Below, one piece after another: positions 11,511 through 24,200 of a stretch of 64,000 nt of DNA. The notes under the pieces were generated by a model. That model saw only the letters and a program-made list of their open reading frames with translations. It did not search any database and was not told where the DNA came from. Location of the stretch: contig JAITYX010000118.1 in assembly GCA_021018815.1 (NCBI GenBank), positions 434,001-498,000 of the forward strand, written 5' to 3'. A program made the translations under genes and the position numbers. Source of the DNA: Talinum fruticosum (lineage: Eukaryota; Streptophyta; Magnoliopsida; Caryophyllales; Talinaceae). How positions within the stretch are numbered: the first letter of the stretch is position 1; the number at the start of each line of letters is the position of its first letter.

Positions 11511-12057
11511 TAGCAATAGTGCAAGGCGGGGCCCCCATGTCCCCGCCTAGTACCTGTTCGCCTTTGCAGCCCCGCCATACCCGAAGTCAAGTTTCAAAAC
11601 CCAGAAATTCAAGAATCCATCTGAGACGCAGACAAGGAGGCTTCATTGGCCTCATTCGCAAGCAGTAGGCTGAGGAGAAGAGAGCAAGAACCACTAGGGG
11701 AGGAGACATGACCGAGAGCCAGAGGAGAGCGATTGAAGAGGAGAGCTAGAGGACACAGATTAAGGAGGAAAGTAAGAGGAGATGGAGCGAAAGGATGGAG
11801 GCTGAGGAGAGGGAGGAAAGTGAGGAGGCCGAGAGGAGAGGGAAAGTATAATAGCTTTTATAGTTAAGGTTTTGGAGGAGATAATATTACAAAAATATCC
11901 TCTAATATAATTTAGAAAATTCATGAAAATAAAAAACTAGGGGGGAATGGGGCCACAATTTCCCCCGGCCCGGCGGCCCCGTCCCCACTGAGGGACACGA
12001 AATGCTCCCCGTCCCCACTGAGGGACACGAAAGATTTTTCCCCGATTCCCATTGCCA
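11511..12057. mobile_element. Non-autonomous hAT-like element with GC-rich ends
   Basis: The left end TAGCAATAGTGCAAGGCGGGG and the inverted right end TGGCAATGGGAATCGGGG are related imperfect TIRs. Both lead into C/G-rich runs of the CCCCGTCCCC type. Such ends are common in dicot hAT-type MITEs. The centre is purine-rich (GAGGAGAG repeats). The right end has a tandem block with CCCCACTGAGGGACACGAAA repeated at about 11981 and 12011. No clear target duplication was found and there is no transposase. Confidence 0.55.
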
Positions 12058-12554
12058 TCTTCGTGCGCAAGCGCAATGACTTGTCTGATGAGACTATATC
12101 ATCTATCTCAGGCAGTGGCTTGTAACACATATGATCCAACAAAAGCTAAGACCAAGACCATCTTAAGGCAGGTTGGTAAAGTTTTGTCTTTACAACTCCT
12201 TTCATGCAAGGGGTCTAGTAACTTTACACTTTCTTTCATGCAAGAAAGGGTCTACTAGTACTAACTGATAAAATGATTTCGCTTTAAGAAAAGAACTCCT
12301 TAATCACATTACTACATACCATTCCAAAACAAAATCCAAAAAAAAAAAAATGATTTCACTCAGCACACAATCCCACAATCCCATTGCTTCCAAACTTGAT
12401 TAAACCGCACATTTTCAAAATGCAAACAACCTAATGCTTTTACCCATGATTGAATATAATGTGATTCTATTTACATTTACAGAGTGTAAAGGACACTCAA
12501 TTATTGTCGTGTTACAGGGGACACAAGTCCACAGCATAGCTAGATGACTGAGCT
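12058..12554 (-). other. Downstream (3' UTR side) of the PARG gene
   Basis: No gene was recognised. The stretch next to 12554 should contain the 3' UTR of the minus-strand gene, but no convincing canonical polyadenylation signal could be picked. Confidence 0.35.
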
Positions 12555-12686
12555 CTACAATGAGGGAAGCAGCCAAGAAAAGAAACTGAGATTTGTTTCA
12601 CCTTTCACTCGTTTTAAACAATAATCAACCAACATGTGCCATAGGTCTCCCACAGTCCATTTATGTGAGAGTATCCATTGAGACAC
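12555..12686 (-). CDS. PARG1: PARG exon 11 (C-terminus and stop)
   Basis: Acceptor TTTGTGCAG at 12687, phase 0. Encodes 43 residues from [19 protein letters not shown] to FFSWLLPSL, then TAG. The WTVGDLW segment is well conserved in plant PARG. Confidence 0.93.
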   Translation of the reverse strand: MSQWILSHKWTVGDLWHMLVDYCLKRVKGETNLSFFSWLLPSL

Positions 12687-15600
12687 CTGCACAAATCAAG
12701 CATTTTGAGAAACCATCAGACCAGTAAAACTGACCCATACAACCTGATTCAAGGTAGTTAAATCAGATCTATATCTGAAACAAGGGTAGCAGATTTTGAC
12801 CGGTAGGTTGTGTTATGTTGTCTGCTCACCAGACAGCTAAAAAAGGCTACTTATGAGCAATTCAACTTTAGTCATTGTAGACTGAAGCGATATAGTTCAC
12901 TAAACTGTTCTCTGCTTTCACTTCTTTTATGATGAGATACCAAACAATCAATAGTTTTCAACCCCAAGACTAATAGAATTAACTTTTCTGCAATCCAAGG
13001 ATGTAACTGTTAAACACCCCCTCCCCTCAAAAATTTAATAAAAGATTAAATCAGAAACGATTTGAATTTGGGTTTGACTCTGGATATATCTGAAATGACA
13101 CCACCTAAATCCAATCCATCAAACATTTCAAGACTGACAAGACCTGAGTTGTCAGTAGCCAGACTTCACCAGTCAATCAAAAATAAGAATTTGAGCTAAA
13201 GTAGGGAACTCAGAGAGGATTATAATCCACACTTAAAAGGGAAGTCAGCAGTCTTCAGAAGATGCAGAGTTATTGCTTACAAATTCAATAATAATCAAAC
13301 ATAGCAATTCTCCGAATCTACTTGAACGGATCAAGAACAAGCAGAATGAGCAGTCATATTCAAATATTAACCTTCGTCTTCAATTGTAGGGTTTGAAAAG
13401 AAAGCAGGCCTCGCAAACAGACTCCTAAGAATAATTGACTTCAAAGATTCAAAATCTGACCCAATTTTAAAGTAGAAGTTTAACAGAAAAGCAAAATAAC
13501 AAAACCGGAAACCACACCAGCCTGGAATTGGCCTGATTTGATGACTGCCCATAACTGAGATGACTCAACACAAGCCAAACCAACCAAATTCTAGACTACA
13601 TTGTTAATAATTATCCATACAAAATCAATGGCAAGAAGCAATATGGCCTCAAACCAACATCAACTCGGGCTTGTTCGACTTTACGTAAAAAACATAATTT
13701 ATTTATGTTTTATATTCATTTATGTTCTTTTATGTTCATTTATGTTCTTTTATGTTCGTTTATGTTCATTTCTTATTGTTAACTCATTTTTGTTCATTTA
13801 TGTTCGTTTCTACTCGTTTATGTTTGTTTATATTCGTTTATGTTTATGTTTCTGTTTATCTGTATTTTGTATGTAAGTTCAACAAGGCCCTCAATTGACT
13901 AGAAGCAAAAATTGATTAACAATACCTGACCCTATAAGATGAGGAATAAAGCAAATCAGATTTTATGTGCACATGACATAAAGTTGCCCTCACACGATCC
14001 AATAAAAACAGTTGACCCAACTTAAACCCATCTAAATGCTCTCTTTGTCAAGCAGAAGATTGGCACATCACAAATTTAGTCTAACCCAATCCAAAGTTCA
14101 TCTAACCCAAACTCAGTAGTGACCATGATTAGCCTAGGAGACAAAAACCATTGGCATAGATAAGACTTATGCAGTCAAACTACCAAACAATATGGGATGA
14201 GAGCAGAAATTTCCAGGCATTACATGAGGGAGGGGACACATTAATCAGATGAAAAGAGGAAATGATATCACACTCCATAATCATTACGAAAAGAATCAAA
14301 TGAGGGCAATTATAAATTATCAAAAGGTGAGGACTATGGAGAGTGGTGACTTTAAAATGGGGAAGCACTATTGACCTAAGAAGTAGTAGGAGAAAAGAAA
14401 CCTGTTCCAGATTTTGCAGTCGCTCCATTCCAAATGTATAATATAAAATGAAAGGTCGTAATGCCTGAAAAGGTTATAGAAGAGTAACAAAACTTTAGCC
14501 TTCAACCAAAGACGGGAAAAAGAAACAAGGAAGAGGCAGGACATCATGCTTCCTCACATATGCTTCAACATTGGTTCTCAAACAGGATGCTTGCGCAATA
14601 ACAAAATGCAAAAGTTTCAGTTTAGCACACTTATCACCAGACCCTATGACTTCTTTTGGATATTTTTATAATGCCAATCAGCTACAAGTCTATTATATAC
14701 TTTGAATTTTGCTATTAGGCCTCAGTAACTTATTTTGAGCTCAGTTATTGGTGAAGAAGGCAAACAGGAGGCCCGAAAAAGGGAAATAAGAACTAATCAT
14801 GGAAATCTTAGAAGCCAAAATCAAGTTATTTAGAAGTGTTTGGGCAATATTTTGTTTCATAGTTTTAGGCAGTTTAAAATATAGTGCTCCAAGTGTTTAG
14901 GCAATTAGAATAGATGTTGTTAGATTGAGCCAATACAAGCAAGATGCTGATTTTCCCTTTTCATTTCCTGGAATTTTGCTTTCTTTCTCTCCAATTTCCA
15001 TCTCCTTCTCCCTTTGCCCTTGGATCTCTATCAAATTGGTATCAAAGCCTAATCATTCTGCACCCAGATACTGCTGTCACCACTAGCTGCCAAAAACATG
15101 TTCTGGCCCCTCGCTGCAATTTTTTTTATTCATAAATTTATAAACTCTAACCACAAGAAAACCCCAACAAGAAAAGATTAACACTTGGACCCAAAAGAAA
15201 TCCACATCTGCCTAAAATTTCGTTCCAGAAGACAGATTGTTGTTGTTTCACCATCACAATTGCTCTTTTCTGGTGGTGTTAGCTTCCATGAAACCACTTG
15301 CTGCAGTCTTTCGTCCTGCTGGATTCTAGGCTGCAGCTGCTAGCGTCAGAATATTGCTCAGTTATTACTCAACGATCTATGAGCATGGATTATGATGACC
15401 CTGATTATTCATCATCATTATATGTAACAACGAGGTCTATGAAGTGTTTAATCTCATTGCCATGTGGTAAAAAATCATAAATACAAGCCTCAAATTGATA
15501 TCCACGCTCTCATCTAGCCACTGCATCTGTGAAATGTAAGGAAGCCTATCAGATTTCTAGTTCTGATTATGTTCCTGGGCATTATAATGTTTATACTATC

Positions 15601-18600
15601 CTTATACTATTCTTTTGCCATCTCTTTCACACACATAAGGGAGTAGGTTATAACATTACCAAAAGCGTGTACTGAAAGCATAACTAAGAGGTGTCACAAA
15701 ATGCCCAAAAGGCTATACTCATCAGTATCTATTATTCTCTTTTTCTCCTTACTGTGAACTAACTGTTCCAATCTATTTTCTCTTTTCGAAGAGCCTGATA
15801 TTCCTTGCGCTCCAACATTAGTATATACAGCATTGAAGGCCTTTTGCCGATTAGTTCTAGGGACTTACATTAGATAGACAGATGGTAAATGGTGCCGCCA
15901 ACAACCCCTGGTGCACTGCCGTCTATGCAGAACCAGTTACTACTTGCTGCTTTTAGTTTTTGTCTGGTTTATGAGCAATAAAGAATAATGTTCAATTGTT
16001 TCCACTAGTGTAGCTTGTTCAGCTTTTTATTCTCTCCAAAAAAATTTCTTTATTTTCCAACTGTGAATTTTCTTTAGCTAGGATCATCAGATATTGAAAT
16101 TAGAGCTACAAGCTTAAATTAAGTATTGAAATTAGAGTTACAAGCTATCTATGTTATTTCATCTGTTGACTTTTTCCTTTTTACATATCATTTTTTAATT
16201 TAGTACCTGCTGTTGAGCTTTGTCTTATATATCCTTTTCCTTGGCTCTTTTGGAAAACTTCGTCTTCGTGATTTGGGAAAGTTGCTTACCGTAGCACTGC
16301 TGAAAGCCTGAAATAAGTTATTTCTTTCTTTGAGTTTGTTCATTTCCCTAAATCCAACTTATCTTATCTTCACCTAAAAAATTGAAAATAAGAAAAAGAA
16401 TAACTTGTTTACCCATGGCTTTAGCATGACTTGTTTTCCTAGTCTTCCTTAAATTTGGTAAGTACTTCTCCATAGTGAGCAACTCGAGTGCATGATGCAT
16501 ACACCTTCACCATACATGCCTCACGCAATAGGTCATAGGACCCATCTACACTTCACGCTGGAAACTAAGCTAGCAGGATTCATCATAATTATAGATTTCA
16601 TCCTAAACTAACATACATGAGTTGTTATATGGTAGGCCTAGAGACATTTTTTTTTTGGATGTGCGGACGGGTGGAAATATGGGGTTTTTAGGGATTGAAA
16701 AGGACAAAAATGGGGAATTATATCTCTTGGCCTACCTAACACATAGTTTTACAACATACATGCCTCTCTAAACTCCCTCTATTACCTTTTTATGGAGTAA
16801 TAGCTAGTCAACAGTTTTTAAAACTAAGGTCTATGACTAGTCTCTCTGTAATTTTGCAATTCAAGGGTAAAACCACTACATTAGACCCCCCCAACATATT
16901 GCCTAGCTGCAAGTTTCGGAGTACGGATTTGGATTTGGATCCTAAATTAACATAAATCTATAACATTTTATGAGAACTTCCTTTCTCAGGAAGTAGTAAG
17001 TATAACACCTAATGCTAGCATCATTTCCAACCATCCATACAAGTTAAGATTAGTAGGGGGTGTTAATGAGAATCACCTGAGATGCAGCAAGCCATTGTAT
17101 TATTGCCTTGACTTCAGGATCTCCACCAAAGCTCCGCAACCCCAGTTTCCAGTCACAACACCTTCGACAGAATGCACCTGTGTTTTATCATCTCCTTCTT
17201 GAGCTTCACTCATCAGATGCTCTCCTGCTTCATCAGTTTCTCGAGAGATCATGCAGTCTGACTTGGGACAGCCAAAATGAAATATTGAGCAGGTCAGTGC
17301 AAAAGTTAAAGCCTGATGTAACAGGGAAAACATGATTGTGATTTTAAGATAGCCTAGAAGCAACATTAGGAATAGAAGCAGCTCAATAGCCCAGAACCAT
17401 GGATCCAAATTCACAAGTTAAATGCTAAAGGATTTTTTTTTTTGTTGACATCACAAATGCTAAAGTACTGTCCACAGAAGGAAATTTTATTCTGACGTTT
17501 GATTGAGTCACAGCGATGCTGGGTGAGTTTATGGCACCATCTCCGAACCAAGCTTCATGAGATGCACTACATTGCCACATCATATGATACTGCTGACATT
17601 TCAATTGGTCCAGGAAACCACAGAATGCCTTGTTAACCTCCCTGCCAAAATGAAACAATGACTATTACGTGCATAGTAACACAACAAAATGTATTATTCT
17701 AGTTTTTATGAAGTAAGCAACAGGCTAGTCCATCAGCCGATCAATAACCTGACATTATGAAAATCTCCATGGCATCGAATTTGGAAACCATAACCAAAAT
17801 TAGTCATATTTCTTGCTGAAACAACTCAAGTTGACTGCATGGACCACTGGCCAACACTAAAACACCAAGCCAACCCCACAAGGCCACAATACAGTTGCTT
17901 TCAACAAAAAATCCAAATAGATGTAACATCCATTACATTTTAGCAGTCACTTGAACCTGCCTGGCAGGCAGTTAGAATCAAACAGTGACAAGTTATTGGT
18001 CAATTTAAAATCCATTTGTTTTAATATTTCCCATCCTCTCTCACACTTCAGCGCCCCCAAAAAAAAGGGAAAAATTGGGGGGAATTAAAAGGTCAACACC
18101 AGGTTTTGAAGAAACCCATGGAAGGTGATAATTGATGGCTCAAATTATTTGCCTGAAAAACTCCATTTGGAACTCACAGAAACAAAACAAATTGCGCAAA
18201 CTTCCTTGATAATAATAGACACCACATGGTGGGGAAAAAAATCAGTTAAAATCAGCAGCATTGAGAAAATGTATAACTTGTCAAATGAGTAACCATCTGC
18301 ATCCCTAGTGACTCTCTAATAGAAGATTAGCACCTGAAATGCATCCCAGCACAAGTGATTCTTGTCGCAACTCTATCGCGGTAAGCCCATCTTAATCCAG
18401 AAAGGATCGTTCAGCATTAACAGGACAAACAATGCACCTATATCGACCATGTATGATAATTATTCATATAAAAATAAACTAACATTCAATCAAAACGACA
18501 ACCTCAAGAGGCAGTCAAGGTTATACTGTCTTGATCCTGGATGACGCAATGCGTCTATTGCAACAATTCTTGTCTTGCGTCTTCCCATGGAATCTATTTC

Positions 18601-21237
18601 CTTCTCATCCATGTGATCACCAGAATATCGAAATGTGGCAGCATACCTACAGGATTTGAGATATTGCACGCAAAGAATATGCATAAGTTTAGTGTCATGG
18701 ACAACAGAACACTAACCATTACAACAATAGCCACTACTGATCCACCATCACTAGGCTTTTAGGGAAGTTAAGATGAACATCAGCTTATCCTAAAAGCCAG
18801 TTCATAGAGATTTATAATGATGTCATAATAAATCCTCGATATGATACTTTAAGGAAGGAAAATAATGTTTAAATCTTTCAAAAGAAGAAAGGGTTTAGCA
18901 GATATCATGGACATCAAATCTGAATAAAATTCAAGGACCATTGTTATACATATGCCTTACTGAAGAACAAGTCCAACATCATAGGAAACACTAACCCAGT
19001 ATAATTTGAGAACCGCTCCGCACCAACAATTTCTATTGCTTCGTTATCTGACATGGAAGGCAAGAAAAGCATGCCAGCAATCAATTCTGGATTTATCATG
19101 AAACGGATTTCCTCCTAGAAAAACAGCAAAGGGAATCAAACAGACCATTTCATCGAATAAAAAGTTGTATAAAGGAAATGTATTAAACGGGAGCCAAGGG
19201 GAGAGGATGTTCAACCGCATAAATAAATTAGACACATGCTGATTTCCATGTAGGACAGATAGTAACAGAGACTGGTCAATCACTCAATCCAATAAACCTG
19301 GTATCTAACATGTTCTCTTTTTTTGAAGAAGAAAAAAAGGAGAAAAGAAAAACACTAGGCTGACAGAAGGGAGAAACTGAGGAATAGAAAAGGTACATTT
19401 AAAGCAAACCACCAACAGAAAGGTATTTCGCAGGCTCGGAGCTCGCTTGTTTTAGGTCAAATTCCCAAACTAAGCAGCAAAGATTGTGTAACTCATCTAC
19501 TCACAATAAAAATCCATAAAAGGAAGCTAGCTGCGAATCTAGACAAAACTAAAAATGAAACAAACAAAACTAATAAGATTACTGACATGCAGGAGGAAAT
19601 ACAAGAAAGCACCACATAAAGCAAATTTGAAGTCTAAAGTGAACTGCTGACTGCCTGTTAGGTAAAACTCTCTGTTTATGGATCCCTGTTGCACATCTAT
19701 GAAGATTATATTGTTTGTAAACTTCAAAAAGGAGGTGCATTAGTTTGCTGATCAAATGTGTCAACTTATAGCAAAGTGGAGTCACTTGGAACCTTCTTAC
19801 AATTCCCTCATATATTAATAAGAATGTGTACCATAAAGAACTGTCAGGCCTAGCTGCATCAATATTATCCATTTTTGCTCAAATCCTAATATAATATTCC
19901 CTCCGTTTCACAATACTTGTCGTTTTTTGTTGTGAGGGAATACCAAAGAAACACAAAATTCATGACAAAATTTATGTTAAAAGACTAAGTTGCCCTAAGG
20001 TTTCATTGGAAATGAAAAAAAGAGAGAAAAAAAAAGAAATTAATGAGGATAAAATTGATGAACTAGTTATTAATGTCATTGAGATTGTAAAATGACACAT
20101 ATTGTGAAACGAAAAAGTTAATTAAAGTAACATTTATTGTGAAATGGAGAGTACAGAGTAAGGCCAAACTATGCGAAAGATGAACAGTTTTCCAGGTACA
20201 AAACAAACACAAGTAGACCAGCAACCTGCATAGAATGATCAATCATAGTAGATTGTGCAACACATTTGTCCAGTTGTCCCCCTTTCAACGGCTAGAGAAT
20301 AACTTTTGAACAAGTTTTTCAGCCTTGATTACAGTGAGCTAAAGCAAAACACCTCAACTAACTTTTCTCTGCTTCTTTTTCTGTGATATAGTAGGGAGTC
20401 AATGGTTTTTCACCTAAAGTCCAATGAGACAACCTCTTTTCAAGGGTAAGGCTCACCACCCCCACCCCACCCCCGGGTCCCAACACACACACATGCACAC
20501 AAAACAAAACAACAATCCCTCGACCTCCTTGCTCCTATAGGCAGCAGATTGGGGTATGGGTTTGGGTTTGGATTTGGATTGAATTATTCAATTACATCAC
20601 ACAACATGATGCAAACTATTGCCGTGTAAACTAAAAGATAATTATGCAACAAGTTCCTCAAGCAGATTTAATAGGAAAGGAAGCACAGATATCTTCAAAC
20701 CAAATGCTAATTGTTTGCAAATTTAGCACACCTGGACACACCCTCTACGCAGAGCACCACCTCCAAGATATTTATTTGCGAAATCAACTTCCAAAGCTGG
20801 TTTAGACTGATCTTCTATCAATCCTGAAGGGGAAACCTTTTACAAAAAGGTAATAACATAAGAAAATTCTTATAATCTAAAACAATGGGTCATCACAGAG
20901 TTATATTAAACTTCCACAAGATGCATACACTTAGTTTATAATTACTACCTCAAACTCAGACAAGGAAACCACAGATTCAGCCCAAAAATTGGCAGTGGGA
21001 TAAGTGACTAGTGTTGGATTATGCTCCAAAGGAAGAACTTTGCGTTCAAATGAAACATAGCCCGATGGTATAAAAGTAGATATCCGCCCAAAATAATGAA
21101 TGATACACTTGATTTTGTGCTCCTGGTTTTCAGAATATTTCTCGTAAAGAGTCCTGACAACAGAGAAACACATCATGCATATTAATAGTTTTAATAGAGA
21201 GCAAAACTAAAATAAAATAATGACACATGTAGGTAAA

Positions 21238-21271
<34 letters not shown>

Positions 21272-24200
21272 ATACAGGCATCCACGAAAAGGATGCAGAG
21301 GAAACATCTTGAGATTAAAGAAATAATGCAAAAGAAACAAAACCAGAGAGAATCAGTTCAGTCAAATGACAAATAACCAGAGCTTCAGCATTACATAAGC
21401 ATATATAGCAAAGAAATATGAAATTAGAAAAGAATCAAGGAAAAAATAAAGTTGGGAAGTAATGTACGAACAGTGGTTTCAGCAGCTAGGACTGAAACTC
21501 CTATCATCGGCTCTTTTACAACAAATCTTATCCGGTAACTACCAAGTAGGTTTTAAAGTATGTAGCATCTACTGATCTACTTACAGATTGGCTTTAGGCA
21601 GGTACCTAGCTTTCTCATGATTTAAACACAGCAAGACAGGACTATCAGGGGAAGATGCGAACATCCCAACCTAAATGAAATTTATTCGGTTAAAAAATGA
21701 AGACTGGAATAATTCTATGGCAACTCAGGGTAATGTGGTATGAGAGAGGAGTGAGAACTGCATCTATACATTCTTCTGAACAACAGTCACAGCCTATGTT
21801 ACTCAGCCTTTGGAGTGGACGGAACTTACTATCACTATACTAAAAAACCCCCAATGTAATGCTTGGTTGAATGCAATCAATTGTGTGATGTAAACCTGTA
21901 ATTGTGTTTCCATTATCTTGTTTGGTTGTATGAGACTATTGCAATCAAAAACTATCTTGTAATTGTAATTACCACAAACTACATAATCATGATTGCATTA
22001 CAAGTTTGATTGCAATACATTGCTATTATATCACATCCAACTAAGCATCACACAAATTTTCAGGAGATGACAGAGTCCAATGCCTAGACCCATACCCATC
22101 TTGGACTCTTGTATCCAAATTGAACTTAAAGCAACATAGTTGATAGCTGCCTTCCCATTGAATAGGCAACAAAATGAACTGGAGGATAGTTGGAGAAGGC
22201 AAGGAAGATTCAAAAAGTTCATACACTGGTGCAAACAGCTAAAATATTGTAATTTGCACTTGTATTTCATTAACTCTTGGAGCCTTCCATCAACTTCTAA
22301 AGTTGGAGCCATAATATCAACATCTAGCAGCCATTTAGGCTTCAAGGAACCTATTAAGCTTCTTGTATCATCATGCTAGACCCAGAATCTAGGTCTCAAC
22401 CAAAGAAATCATTTACAACTAGAAAAGCCGGTCAAACCCTTTCCACAACTGAAAACAACTAACTAGCATAGCAGCACCACAAGAGATATGAACGTACCAC
22501 AGCTTGCACTGCAAGGTACCATGAGAAAACATTATCAGGCTCACAGCAAAAAATATTCCTTAGCCGTTCAAAAGTCAAATTATTTCATTCGACAGTAGTG
22601 AAGGTTCTGAAGGATATAACACAGGGCAAGAACACCATCTCAATTAACCTTTCAAGAAATCAGACTCCACATCCCATAGCACAGTCCCCTCTTCCCCAGA
22701 GAACAGACAGGACCTTCTACCCAAGGTTCCTGCCTGAACTGGGATTATGTGTTCTAGCAATGATTCAATCTGTGAAATTGCTTTACTCACACAAAACACA
22801 AAACAGACAATTAGAGACCAGCTGAAAGAATGAAGCAGCAATTACAATGAGATCTCTTATATACACATTCCATCAAGAATTCAAGAGCATGGCCTATGCA
22901 ACAAGTACAAATATGATTTTGCACAAACATGCTTGAACATCCATCAAGACTTTTATGAGTACATGTGACAGTCCTTTCCCATGACACGTATACATTTAAT
23001 AAAGATGGTCACTCATCTGGTCCAAACTCCCATCAAAGTAAGGGCAATTTTGTGGAAAATTTATGTGAGTTCTTCATACAAGAAATTGCAATCCATCTAA
23101 TTAATGGTAGAAAAATTGAACATACGCAAACAAGCGATCAAAGTTGATTGTTGGCAGATGTTTGGCACCTCTATTGGCAGTCGGGAACAAGCAAAAGAAG
23201 GAGCATGACAAAATAGCAGCAATAAGTTCCTGTACAGCAACAAAGATATTTAATTTACAGCCCCAGCTTACAGTACAACTGCAAATTCAATTATACAACA
23301 CACAAGTCAATAACACGCTCTGCTAAGGCAGATAATTTATAATAACATTCCAATTCATCATGTTTAGAATTATTCGCAAATCACAAATATCAGATATAAG
23401 GTTGGAAATCCACAAAGGCGTGCTAGAAGAATAGGGTAATAGGAGCAGATTTATGGTCAGGGCAGTACCTGCCTTTTCCATCACCCACCATAATGGAACT
23501 ATTAAAATAGGTCAGACATGCATTTGGGCACAAAGCACAGCATATTTCCTCGTGGTCTTATGGATGCTGGCAAGTACACAGAAAACAAAGGGGATCTTGT
23601 TCCAGCATGAACATGAAGTAAGAAGTGGAGATGCGGGTATGTTAGTTTCTGTCACAACACCAAATCTTCTAAAATACTGATGTCCTGACTCTTGAATCCC
23701 CCGCCCCCAAACAAGAGTTCAAAAAGATTTTTGAAAAAATAAAAAACACTTGTTCCCTAGTCTTGGTTATGAATATATCTTTAAATCTTATATAAGCGAC
23801 TAAAATAAGCAAATCCTAAATCATTGGGTAGATGATTTTACAGAAAAATCTATCTAAACCCATTACACATGCAAACATATTTAAGGGCATATTTTGTGAG
23901 TACTCAAACTTTACCACTTTTTAAGGAGAGATCTCAGTTTCCTTCGAGAAGGGGGCATTAAGGGAATGGTTTTCAGCTCCTTCAAACTTTTAATGATATT
24001 GGCCCTAAAATGCATAGAACTGCTCCACCAAGGGTAAAGTTACCTCAATTTTATAATCAACAGGCTAGGGGTTTAAAGTTTCTGGCACACAATTTAGAAC
24101 AGTAGTAATGATGAATGAAGCAAAACCCAAAGATCACAATGTCTGGAAACTTAAGGCAATTAAAAAACATAAAAACATTTAGTGGGTGTTTGGCCTAGAT

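Larger units (their letters stand above)
21154..23125 (-). other. PARG intron 3
   Basis: 2.0 kb, donor GTATGT, acceptor GTTGTCAG. It holds a (GA)n microsatellite and a small MITE-like element. The open frames at 22031-22840 do not match PARG and are not exons. Confidence 0.7.

Noticed and set aside
13367..13552. Minus-strand frame considered as a PARG exon
   Set aside because: Its residues (RPAFFSNPT) only superficially resemble the [10 protein letters not shown] segment, which is found intact in the exon at 14402-14464.
13601..13876. 91-codon plus-strand frame in PARG intron 10
   Set aside because: Half of it is the TTTATGTTC repeat array; the host gene runs on the other strand and has no exon here.
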